Shown: positions 12,401 to 26,100 of the stretch, piece by piece | Position numbering within the stretch: position 1 is the stretch's first letter | How the letters are laid out: every line of letters begins with the position of its first letter | NCBI RefSeq assembly: GCF_954871325.1 | Contig: NC_088775.1 | Coordinates: forward strand, 66,999,561-67,063,560 | Source of the DNA: Gordionus sp. m RMFG-2023 | Taxonomy: Eukaryota; Nematomorpha; Gordioida; Chordodea; Parachordodidae | Direction: 5' to 3' | Length of the DNA stretch: 64,000 nt | Program-made: the position numbers and the translations under genes | Notes under the pieces: generated by a model | The model's input: the letters and a program-made list of their open reading frames with translations, nothing else | What the model was told of the DNA's origin: nothing | Database searches by the model: none

Positions 12401-15400
12401 TATCCAAAACCGCTTAGATGTATTTTTTTACGTTTCCGGTTCCCAAAATAAATATTTTGTCGCGAAAGACATTTATAGATAAAAGGCTAACATCTTAAAC
12501 GTAATTTTGAATATAATTATATCATTGAACTCAGAATCTAATTCTCTATCCAAAACCGCTTAGATATATTTTTTTACGTTTCCGGTTCACAAAATAAATT
12601 TTTTGTCGCGAAAGACATTTATAGAGGAAAGGCTATTATCTTAAACGTAATTTTGAATATAATTATATCATTGAACTCAGAATTTAATTCTATATCCAAA
12701 ACTGCTTAGATGTATTTTTTTACGTTTCCGGTTCACAAAATAAATTTTTTGTCGCGAAGGACATTTATAGGGGAAGGGCTAACATCTTAATCGTAATTTT
12801 GAATATAATTATATCATTGAACTCAGAATTTAATTCTCTATCCAAAACCGCTTAGATGTATTTTTTTACGTTTCCGGTTCACAAAATAAATATTTTATCG
12901 CGAAAGACATTTATATGGGAAAGGCTAACATCTTAAACGTAATTTTGAATATAATTATATCATTGAACTCAGAATTTAATTCTCTATCCAAAACCGCTTA
13001 GATGTATTTTTTACGTTTCCGGTTCACAAAATATATATTTTGTCGCGAAAGACATTTATAGGGGAAAGGCTAACATCTTAAACGTATTTTTGAATATAAT
13101 TATATCAGTGAACTCAGAATTTAATTCTCTATCCAAAACTGCTTAGATGTATTTTTTTACGTTTCCGGTTCACAAAATAAATATTTTATCGCGAAAGACA
13201 TTTATATTGGAAAGGCTAACATCTTAAACGTAATTTTGAATATAATTATATCATTAAACTCAGAATTTAACCGCTTAGATGTATTTTTTTACGTTTCCGG
13301 TTCACAAAATAGATTTTTATCGCGAAAGACATTTATATGGGAAAGGCTAACATCTTTAACGTAATTTTGAATATAATAATATCATTGAACTCAGAAATTA
13401 ATTCTATATCCAAAACTGCTTAGATGTACTTTTTTACGTTTCCGGTTCACAAAATAAATTTTTTGTCGCGAAAGACATTTATAGAGGATAGGCTAACATC
13501 TTAAACGTAATTTTGAATATAATTATATCATTGAACTCAGAATTTAATTCTCTATCCAAAACCGCTTAGATATATTTTTTTACGTTTCCGGTTCACAAAA
13601 TAAATTTTTTGTCGCGAAAGACATTTATAGGGGAAGGGCTAACATCTTAAACGTAATTTATGAATATAATTATATCATTTAACTCAGAATTTAATTTTCT
13701 ATCCAAAACTGCTTAGATGTATTTTTTACGTTTCCGGTTCACAAAATAAATATTTTATCGCGAAAGACATTTATATGGGAAAGGCTAACATCTTAAACGT
13801 AATTTTGAATATAATTATATCATTAAACTCAGAATTTAACCGCTTAGATGTATTTTTTTACGTTTCCGGTTCACAAAATAGATTTTTGTCGCGAAAGACA
13901 TTTATAGGGGAAAGGCTAACATCTTAAACGTAATTTTGAATATAATAATATCATTGAACTCAGAATTTAATTCTATATCCAAAACTGCTTAGATGTATTT
14001 TTTTACGTTTCCGGTTCACAAAATAAATTTTTTGTCGCGAAGGACATTTATAGAGGATAGGCTAACATCTTAAACGTAATTTTGAATATAATTATATCAT
14101 TGAACTCAGAATTTAATTCTCTATCCAAAACCGCTTAGATGTATTTTTTTACGTTTCCGGTTCACAAAATATATATTTTGTCGCGTAAGACATTTATAGG
14201 GGAAAGGCTAACATCTTAAACGTAATTTTGAATATAATTATATCATTGAACTCAGAATCTAATTCTCTATCCAAAACTGCTTAGATGTATTTTTTTACGT
14301 TTCCGGTTCACAAAATAAATTTTTTGTCGCGAAAGACATTTATAGAGGAAAGGCTATTATTTTAAACGTAATTTTGAATATAATTATATTGAACTCAGAA
14401 TTTAATTTCCTATCCAACACCGCTTAGATATATTTTTTTACGTTTCCGGTTCATAAAATAAATATTTTGTCGCGAAAGACATTTATAGATAAAAGGCTAA
14501 CATCTTAAACGTAATTTTGAATATAATTATATCATTGAACTCAGAATCTAATTCTCTATCCAAAACCGCTTAGATGTATTTTTTTACGTTTCCGGTTCCC
14601 AAAATAAATATTTTGTCGCGAAAGACATTTATAGATAAAAGGCTAACATCTTAAACGTAATTTTGAATATAATTATATCATTGAACTCAGAATCTAATTC
14701 TCTATCCAAAACCGCTTAGATATATTTTTTTACGTTTCCGGTTCACAAAATAAATTTTTTGTCGCGAAAGACATTTATAGAGGAAAGGCTATTATCTTAA
14801 ACGTAATTTTGAATATAATTATATCATTGAACTCAGAATTTAATTCTATATCCAAAACTGCTTAGATGTATTTTTTTACGTTTCCGGTTCACAAAATAAA
14901 TTTTTTGTCGCGAAGGACATTTATAGGGGAAGGGCTAACATCTTAAACGTAATTTTGAATATAATTATATCATTGAACTCAGAATTTAATTCTCTATCCA
15001 AAACCGCTTAGATGTATTTTTTTACGTTTCCGGTTCACAAAATATATATTTTGTCGCGTAAGACATTTATAGGGGAAAGGCTAACATCTTAAACGTAATT
15101 TTGAATATAATTATATCATTGAACTCAGAATCTAATTCTCTATCCAAAACTGCTTAGATGTATTTTTTTACGTTTCCGGTTCACAAAATAAATTTTTTGT
15201 CGCGAAAGACATTTATAGAGGAAAGGCTATTATCTTAAACGTAATTTTGAATATAATTATATTGAACTCAGAATTTAATTTCCTATCCAACACCGCTTAG
15301 ATGTATTTTTTTACGTTTCCCGTTCACAAAATAAATTTTTTGTCGCGAAAGACATTTATAAAGGAAGGGCTAACATCTTAAACGTAATTTTGATTATAAT

Positions 15401-18400
15401 TATATCATTGAACTCAGAATTTAATTCTCTATCCAAAACTGCTTAGATGTATTATTTTACGTTTCCGGTTCACAAAATAAATTTTTTGTCGCGAAAGACA
15501 TTTATAGGGGAAGGGCTAACATCTTAAACGTAATTTTGAATATAATTATATCATTGAACTCAGAATTTAATTTTCTATCCAAAACTGCTTAGATGTATTT
15601 TTTACGTTTCCGGTTCACAAAATAAATATTTTATCGCGAAAGACATTTATATGGGAAAGGCTAACATCTTAAACGTAATTTTGAATATAATTATATCATT
15701 AAACTCAGAATTTAACCGCTTAGATGTATTTTTTTACGTTTCCGGTTCACAAAATAGATTTTTGTCGCGAAAGACATTTATAGGGGAAAGGCTAACATCT
15801 TAAACGTAATTTTGAATATAATAATATCATTGAACTCAGAATTTAATTCTATATCCAAAACTGCTTAGATGTATTTTTTTACGTTTCCGGTTCACAAAAT
15901 AAATTTTTTGTCGCGAAGGACATTTATAGAGGATAGGCTAACATCTTAAACGTAATTTTGAATATAATTATATCATTGAACTCAGAATTTAATTCTCTAT
16001 CCAAAACCGCTTAGATGTATTTTTTTACGTTTCCGGTTCACAAAATATATATTTTGTCGCGTAAGACATTTATAGGGGAAAGGCTAACATCTTAAACGTA
16101 ATTTTGAATATAATTATATCATTGAACTCAGAATCTAATTCTCTATCCAAAACTGCTTAGATGTATTTTTTTACGTTTCCGGTTCACAAAATAAATTTTT
16201 TGTCGCGAAAGACATTTATAGAGGAAAGGCTATTATTTTAAACGTAATTTTGAATATAATTATATTGAACTCAGAATTTAATTTCCTATCCAACACCGCT
16301 TAGATATATTTTTTTACGTTTCCGGTTCATAAAATAAATATTTTGTCGCGAAAGACATTTATAGATAAAAGGCTAACATCTTAAACGTAATTTTGAATAT
16401 AATTATATCATTGAACTCAGAATCTAATTCTCTATCCAAAACCGCTTAGATGTATTTTTTTACGTTTCCGGTTCCCAAAATAAATATTTTGTCGCGAAAG
16501 ACATTTATAGATAAAAGGCTAACATCTTAAACGTAATTTTGAATATAATTATATCATTGAACTCAGAATCTAATTCTCTATCCAAAACCGCTTAGATATA
16601 TTTTTTTACGTTTCCGGTTCACAAAATAAATTTTTTGTCGCGAAAGACATTTATAGAGGAAAGGCTATTATCTTAAACGTAATTTTGAATATAATTATAT
16701 CATTGAACTCAGAATTTAATTCTATATCCAAAACTGCTTAGATGTATTTTTTTACGTTTCCGGTTCACAAAATAAATTTTTTGTCGCGAAGGACATTTAT
16801 AGGGGAAGGGCTAACATCTTAATCGTAATTTTGAATATAATTATATCATTGAACTCAGAATTTAATTCTCTATCCAAAACCGCTTAGATGTATTTTTTTA
16901 CGTTTCCGGTTCACAAAATAAATATTTTATCGCGAAAGACATTTATATGGGAAAGGCTAACATCTTAAACGTAATTTTGAATATAATTATATCATTGAAC
17001 TCAGAATTTAATTCTCTATCCAAAACCGCTTAGATGTATTTTTTACGTTTCCGGTTCACAAAATATATATTTTGTCGCGAAAGACATTTATAGGGGAAAG
17101 GCTAACATCTTAAACGTATTTTTGAATATAATTATATCAGTGAACTCAGAATTTAATTCTCTATCCAAAACTGCTTAGATGTATTTTTTTACGTTTCCGG
17201 TTCACAAAATAAATATTTTATCGCGAAAGACATTTATATTGGAAAGGCTAACATCTTAAACGTAATTTTGAATATAATTATATCATTAAACTCAGAATTT
17301 AACCGCTTAGATGTATTTTTTTACGTTTCCGGTTCACAAAATAGATTTTTATCGCGAAAGACATTTATATGGGAAAGGCTAACATCTTTAACGTAATTTT
17401 GAATATAATAATATCATTGAACTCAGAAATTAATTCTATATCCAAAACTGCTTAGATGTACTTTTTTACGTTTCCGGTTCACAAAATAAATTTTTTGTCG
17501 CGAAAGACATTTATAGAGGATAGGCTAACATCTTAAACGTAATTTTGAATATAATTATATCATTGAACTCAGAATTTAATTCTCTATCCAAAACCGCTTA
17601 GATATATTTTTTTACGTTTCCGGTTCACAAAATAAATTTTTTGTCGCGAAAGACATTTATAGGGGAAGGGCTAACATCTTAAACGTAATTTTGAATATAA
17701 TTATATCATTGAACTCAGAATTTAATTTTCTATCCAAAACTGCTTAGATGTATTTTTTACGTTTCCGGTTCACAAAATAAATATTTTATCGCGAAAGACA
17801 TTTATATGGGAAAGGCTAACATCTTAAACGTAATTTTGAATATAATTATATCATTAAACTCAGAATTTAACCGCTTAGATGTATTTTTTTACGTTTCCGG
17901 TTCACAAAATAGATTTTTGTCGCGAAAGACATTTATAGGGGAAAGGCTAACATCTTAAACGTAATTTTGAATATAATAATATCATTGAACTCAGAATTTA
18001 ATTCTATATCCAAAACTGCTTAGATGTATTTTTTTACGTTTCCGGTTCACAAAATAAATATTTTATCGCGAAAGACATTTATATGGGAAAGGCTAACATT
18101 TTAAACGTAATTTTGAATATAATTATATCATTGAACTCAGAATTTAATTCTCTATCCAAAACCGCTTAGATGTATTTTTTTACGTTTCCGGTTCACAAAA
18201 TATATATTTTGTCGCGTAAGACATTTATAGGGGAAAGGCTAACATCTTAAACGTAATTTTGAATATAATTATATCATTGAACTCAGAATCTAATTCTCTA
18301 TCCAAAACTGCTTAGATGTATTTTTTTACGTTTCCGGTTCACAAAATAAATTTTTTGTCGCGAAAGACATTTATAGAGGAAAGGCTATTATTTTAAACGT

Positions 18401-19490
18401 AATTTTGAATATAATTATATTGAACTCAGAATTTAATTTCCTATCCAACACCGCTTAGATATATTTTTTTACGTTTCCGGTTCATAAAATAAATATTTTG
18501 TCGCGAAAGACATTTATAGATAAAAGGCTAACATCTTAAACGTAATTTTGAATATAATTATATCATTGAACTCAGAATCTAATTCTCTATCCAAAACCGC
18601 TTAGATGTATTTTTTTACGTTTCCGGTTCCCAAAATAAATATTTTGTCGCGAAAGACATTTATAGATAAAAGGCTAACATCTTAAACGTAATTTTGAATA
18701 TAATTATATCATTGAACTCAGAATCTAATTCTCTATCCAAAACCGCTTAGATATATTTTTTTACGTTTCCGGTTCACAAAATAAATTTTTTGTCGCGAAA
18801 GACATTTATAGAGGAAAGGCTATTATCTTAAACGTAATTTTGAATATAATTATATCATTGAACTCAGAATTTAATTCTATATCCAAAACTGCTTAGATGT
18901 ATTTTTTTACGTTTCCGGTTCACAAAATAAATTTTTTGTCGCGAAGGACATTTATAGGGGAAGGGCTAACATCTTAAACGTAATTTTGAATATAATTATA
19001 TCATTGAACTCAGAATTTAATTCTCTATCCAAAACCGCTTAGATGTATTTTTTTACGTTTCCGGTTCACAAAATATATATTTTGTCGCGTAAGACATTTA
19101 TAGGGGAAAGGCTAACATCTTAAACGTAATTTTGAATATAATTATATCATTGAACTCAGAATCTAATTCTCTATCCAAAACTGCTTAGATGTATTTTTTT
19201 ACGTTTCCGGTTCACAAAATAAATTTTTTGTCGCGAAAGACATTTATAGAGGAAAGGCTATTATCTTAAACGTAATTTTGAATATAATTATATTGAACTC
19301 AGAATTTAATTTCCTATCCAACACCGCTTAGATGTATTTTTTTACGTTTCCCGTTCACAAAATAAATTTTTTGTCGCGAAAGACATTTATAAAGGAAGGG
19401 CTAACATCTTAAACGTAATTTTGATTATAATTATATCATTGAACTCAGAATTTAATTCTCTATCCAAAACTGCTTAGATGTATTATTTTA
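9370..19490 (+). repeat. 4.03-kb higher-order repeat (about 28 monomers), two full copies and a reduced third
   Basis: The rare monomer variant GATGTACTTTTTTACG starts at 9395, 13426 and 17458, giving offsets of 4031 and 4032 bp. The whole series of monomer variants between these markers is the same in both intervals apart from scattered single differences, for example GTAATTTATGAATATAAT near 13655, found only in the second copy. A third copy follows the same order (offset 4031 still holds at the GTCGCGTAAG marker near 18211) to about 19490. It then jumps, and the next marker comes after only 2867 bp, so about eight monomers are missing. Confidence 0.9.
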
Positions 19491-22400
19491 CGTTTCCGGT
19501 TCACAAAATAAATATTTTATCGCGAAAGACATTTATATGGGAAAGGCTAACATCTTAAACGTAATTTTGAATATAATTATATCATTAAACTCAGAATTTA
19601 ACCGCTTAGATGTATTTTTTTACGTTAACGGTTCACAAAATAGATTTTTGTCGCGAAAGACATTTATAGGGGAAAGGCTAACATCTTAATCGTAATTTTG
19701 AATATAATTATATCATTGAACTCAGAATTTAATTCTCTATCCAAAACTGCTTAGATGTATTTTTTTACGTTTCCGGTTCACAAAATAAATATTTTATCGC
19801 GAAAGACATTTATATGGGAAAGGCTAACATCTTAAACGTAATTTTGAATATAATTATATCATTGAACTCAGAATTTAATTCTCTATCCAAAACCGCTTAG
19901 ATGTATTTTTTACGTTTCCGGTTCACAAAATATATATTTTGTCGCGAAAGACATTTATAGGGGAAAGGCTAACATCTTAAACGTATTTTTGAATATAATT
20001 ATATCAGTGAACTCAGAATTTAATTCTCTATCCAAAACTGCTTAGATGTATTTTTTTACGTTTCCGGTTCACAAAATAAATATTTTATCGCGAAAGACAT
20101 TTATATTGGAAAGGCTAACATCTTAAACGTAATTTTGAATATAATTATATCATTAAACTCAGAATTTAACCGCTTAGATGTATTTTTTTACGTTTCCGGT
20201 TCACAAAATAGATTTTTATCGCGAAAGACATTTATATGGGAAAGGCTAACATCTTTAACGTAATTTTGAATATAATAATATCATTGAACTCAGAAATTAA
20301 TTCTATATCCAAAACTGCTTAGATGTACTTTTTTACGTTTCCGGTTCACAAAATAAATTTTTTGTCGCGAAAGACATTTATAGAGGATAGGCTAACATCT
20401 TAAACGTAATTTTGAATATAATTATATCATTGAACTCAGAATTTAATTCTCTATCCAAAACCGCTTAGATATATTTTTTTACGTTTCCGGTTCACAAAAT
20501 AAATTTTTTGTCGCGAAAGACATTTATAGGGGAAGGGCTAACATCTTAAACGTAATTTTGAATATAATTATAACATTGAACTCAGAATTTAATTTTCTAT
20601 CCAAAACTGCTTAGATGTATTTTTTACGTTTCCGGTTCACAAAATAAATATTTTATCGCGAAAGACATTTATATGGGAAATGCTAACATCTTAAACGTAA
20701 TTTTGAATATAATTATATCATTAAACTCAGAATTTAATTCTCAAAGCTTAGATGTATTTTTTTACGTTTCCGGTTCACAAAATAGATTTTTGTCGCGAAA
20801 GACATTTATAGGGGAAAGGCTAACATCTTAAACGTAATTTTGAATATAATAATATCATTGAACTCAGAATTTAATTCTATATCCAAAACTGCTTAGATGT
20901 ATTTTTTTACGTTTCCGGTTCACAAAATAAATTTTTTGTCGCGAAGGACATTTATAGGGGAAGGGCTAACATCTTAAACGTAATTTTGAATATAATTATA
21001 TCATTGAACTCAGAATTTAATTCTCTATCCAAAACCGCTTAGATGTATTTTTTTACGTTTCCGGTTCACAAAATATATATTTTGTCGCGTAAGACATTTA
21101 TAGGGGAAAGGCTAACATCTTAAACGTAATTTTGAATATAATTATATCATTGAACTCAGAATCTAATTCTCTATCCAAAACTGCTTAGATGTATTTTTTT
21201 ACGTTTCCGGTTCACAAAATAAATTTTTTGTCGCGAAAGACATTTATAGAGGAAAGGCTATTATCTTAAACGTAATTTTGAATATAATTATATTGAACTC
21301 AGAATTTAATTTCCTATCCAACACCGCTTAGATGTATTTTTTTACGTTTCCGGTTCATAAAATAAATATTTTGTCGCGAAAGACATTTATAGATAAAAGG
21401 CTAACATCTTAAACGTAATTTTGAATATAATTATATTGAACTCAGAATTTAATTTCCTATCCAACACCGCTTAGATGTATTTTTTTACGTTTCCGGTTCA
21501 TAAAATAAATATTTTGTCGCGAAAGACATTTATAGATAAAAGGCTAACATCTTAAACGTAATTTTGAATATAATTATATCATTGAACTCAGAATCTAATT
21601 CTCTATCCAAAACCGCTTAGATGTATTTTTTTACGTTTCCGGTTCCCAAAATTAATATTTTGTCGCGAAAGACATTTATAGAGGAAAGGCTATTATCTTA
21701 AACGTAATTTTGAATATAATTATATCATTGAACTCAGAATTTAATTCTCTATCCAAAACTGCTTAGATGTATTTTTTTACGTTTCCGGTTCACAAAATAA
21801 ATTTTTTGTCGCGAAAGACATTTATAGAGGAAAGGCTATTATCTTAAACGTAATTTTGAATATAATTATATTGAACTCAGAATTTAATTTCCTATCCAAC
21901 ACCGCTTAGATGTATTTTTTTACGTTTCCCGTTCACAAAATAAATTTTTTGTCGCGAAAGACATTTATAAAGGAAGGGCTAACATCTTAAACGTAATTTT
22001 GATTATAATTATATCATTGAACTCAGAATTTAATTCTCTATCCAAAACTGCTTAGATGTATTATTTTACGTTTCCGGTTCACAAAATAAATATTTTATCG
22101 CGAAAGACATTTATATGGGAAAGGCTAACATCTTAAACGTAATTTTGAATATAATTATATCATTAAACTCAGAATTTAACCGCTTAGATGTATTTTTTTA
22201 CGTTAACGGTTCACAAAATAGATTTTTGTCGCGAAAGACATTTATAGGGGAAAGGCTAACATCTTAAACGTAATTTTGAATATAATTATATCATTAAACT
22301 CAGAATTTAACCGCTTAGATGTATTTTTTTACGTTAACGGTTCACAAAATAGATTTTTGTCGCGAAAGACATTTATAGGGGAAAGGCTAACATCTTAATC

Positions 22401-23179
22401 GTAATTTTGAATATAATTATATCATTGAACTCAGAATTTAATTCTCTATCCAAAACTGCTTAGATGTATTTTTTTACGTTTCCGGTTCACAAAATAAATA
22501 TTTTATCGCGAAAGACATTTATATGGGAAAGGCTAACATCTTAAACGTAATTTTGAATATAATTATATCATTGAACTCAGAATTTAATTCTCTATCCAAA
22601 ACCGCTTAGATGTATTTTTTACGTTTCCGGTTCACAAAATATATATTTTGTCGCGAAAGACATTTATAGGGGAAAGGCTAACATCTTAAACGTATTTTTG
22701 AATATAATTATATCAGTGAACTCAGAATTTAATTCTCTATCCAAAACTGCTTAGATGTATTTTTTTACGTTTCCGGTTCACAAAATAAATATTTTATCGC
22801 GAAAGACATTTATATTGGAAAGGCTAACATCTTAAACGTAATTTTGAATATAATTATATCATTAAACTCAGAATTTAACCGCTTAGATGTATTTTTTTAC
22901 GTTTCCGGTTCACAAAATAGATTTTTATCGCGAAAGACATTTATATGGGAAAGGCTAACATCTTTAACGTAATTTTGAATATAATAATATCATTGAACTC
23001 AGAAATTAATTCTATATCCAAAACTGCTTAGATGTACTTTTTTACGTTTCCGGTTCACAAAATAAATTTTTTGTCGCGAAAGACATTTATAGAGGATAGG
23101 CTAACATCTTAAACGTAATTTTGAATATAATTATATCATTGAACTCAGAATTTAATTCTCTATCCAAAACCGCTTAGAT

Positions 23180-26100
23180 ATATTTTTTTACGTTTCCGGT
23201 TCACAAAATAAATTTTTTGTCGCGAAAGACATTTATAGGGGAAGGGCTAACATCTTAAACGTAATTTTGAATATAATTATATCATTGAACTCAGAATTTA
23301 ATTTTCTATCCAAAACTGCTTAGATGTATTTTTTACCTTTCCGGTTCACAAAATAAATATTTTATCGCGAAAGACATTTATATGGGAAATGCTAACATCT
23401 TAAACGTAATTTTGAATATAATTATATCATTAAACTCAGAATTTAACCGCTTAGATGTATTTTTTTACGTTTCCGGTTCACAAAATAGATTTTTGTCGCG
23501 AAAGACATTTATAGGGGAAAGGCTAACATCTTAAACGTAATTTTGAATATAATAATATCATTGAACTCAGAATTTAATTCTATATCCAAAACTGCTTAGA
23601 TGTATTTTTTTACGTTTCCGGTTCACAAAATAAATTTTTTGTCGCTAAGGACATTTATAGGGGAAGGGCTAACATCTTAAACGTAATTTTGAATATAATT
23701 ATATCATTGAACTCAGAATTTAATTCTCTATCCAAAACCGCTTAGATGTATTTTTTTACGTTTCCGGTTCACAAAATATATATTTTGTCGCGTAAGACAT
23801 TTATAGGGGAAAGGCTAACATCTTAAACGTAATTTTGAATATAATTATATCATTGAACTCAGAATCTAATTCTCTATCCAAAACTGCTTAGATGTATTTT
23901 TTTACGTTTCCGGTTCACAAAATAAATTTTTTGTCGCGAAAGACATTTATAGAGGAAAGGCTATTATCTTAAACGTAATTTTGAATATAATTATATTGAA
24001 CTCAGAATTTAATTTCCTATCCAACACCGCTTAGATGTATTTTTTTACGTTTCCGGTTCATAAAATAAATATTTTGTCGCGAAAGACATTTATAGATAAA
24101 AGGCTAACATCTTAAACGTAATTTTGAATATAATTATATCATTGAACTCAGAATCTAATTCTCTATCCAAAACCGCTTAGATGTATTTTTTTACGTTTCC
24201 GGTTCCCAAAATTAATATTTTGTCGCGAAAGACATTTATAGATAAAAGGCTAACATCTTAAACGTAATTTTGAATATAATTATATCATTGAACTCAGAAT
24301 CTAATTCTCTATCCAAAACCGCTTAGATATATTTTTTTACGTTTCCGGTTCACAAAATAAATTTTTTGTCGCGAAAGACATTTATAGAGGAAAGGCTATT
24401 ATCTTAAACGTAATTTTGAATATAATTATATCATTGAACTCAGAATTTAATTCTCTATCCAAAACTGCTTAGATGTATTTTTTTACGTTTCCGGTTCACA
24501 AAATAAATTTTTTGTCGCGAAAGACATTTATAGAGGAAAGGCTATTATCTTAAACGTAATTTTGAATATAATTATATTGAACTCAGAATTTAATTTCCTA
24601 TCCAACACCGCTTAGATGTATTTTTTTACGTTTCCCGTTCACAAAATAAATTTTTTGTCGCGAAAGACATTTATAAAGGAAGGGCTAACATCTTAAACGT
24701 AATTTTGATTATAATTATATCATTGAACTCAGAATTTAATTCTCTATCCAAAACTGCTTAGATGTATTATTTTACGTTTCCGGTTCACAAAATAAATATT
24801 TTATCGCGAAAGACATTTATATGGGAAAGGCTAACATCTTAAACGTAATTTTGAATATAATTATATCATTAAACTCAGAATTTAACCGCTTAGATGTATT
24901 TTTTTACGTTAACGGTTCACAAAATAGATTTTTGTCGCGAAAGACATTTATAGGGGAAAGGCTAACATCTTAATCGTAATTTTGAATATAATTATATCAT
25001 TGAACTCAGAATTTAATTCTCTATCCAAAACTGCTTAGATGTATTTTTTTACGTTTCCGGTTCACAAAATAAATATTTTATCGCGAAAGACATTTATATG
25101 GGAAAGGCTAACATCTTAAACGTAATTTTGAATATAATTATATCATTGAACTCAGAATTTAATTCTCTATCCAAAACCGCTTAGATATATTTTTTTACGT
25201 TTCCGGTTCACAAAATAAATTTTTTGTCGCGAAAGACATTTATAGGGGAAGGGCTAACATCTTAAACGTAATTTTGAATATAATTATATCATTGAACTCA
25301 GAATTTAATTTTCTATCCAAAACTGCTTAGATGTATTTTTTTACGTTTCCGGTTCACAAAATAAATATTTTATCGCGAAAGACATTTATAGGGGAAAGGC
25401 TAACATCTTAAACGTAATTTTGAATATAATAATATCATTGAACTCAGAATTTAATTCTATATCCAAAACTGCTTAGATGTATTTTTTTACGTTTCCGGTT
25501 CACAAAATAAATATTTTGTCGCGAAAGACATTTATAGGGGAAAGGCTAACATCTTAAACGTAATTTTGAATATAATTATATCATTGAACACAGAATTTAA
25601 TTTCCTATCCAAAACCGCTTAGATGTATATTTTTACGTTTCCGGTTCACAAAATAAATTTTTTGTCGCGAAAGACATTTATAGGGGAAAGGCTAACATCT
25701 TAAACGTAATTTTGAATATAATAATATCATTGAACTCAGAATTTAATTCTATATCCAAAACTGCTTAGATGTATTTTTTTACGTTTCCGGTTCACAAAAT
25801 AAATTTTTTGTCGCGAAGGACATTTATAGGGGAAGGGCTAACATCTTAAACGTAATTTTGAATATAATTATATCATTGAACTCAGAATTTAATTCTCTAT
25901 CCAAAACCGCTTAGATGTATTTTTTTACGTTTCCGGTTCACAAAATATATATTTTGTCGCGTAAGACATTTATAGGGGAAAGGCTAACATCTTAAACGTA
26001 ATTTTGAATATAATTATATCATTGAACTCAGAATCTAATTCTCTATCCAAAACTGCTTAGATGTATTTTTTTACGTTTCCGGTTCACAAAATAAATTTTT

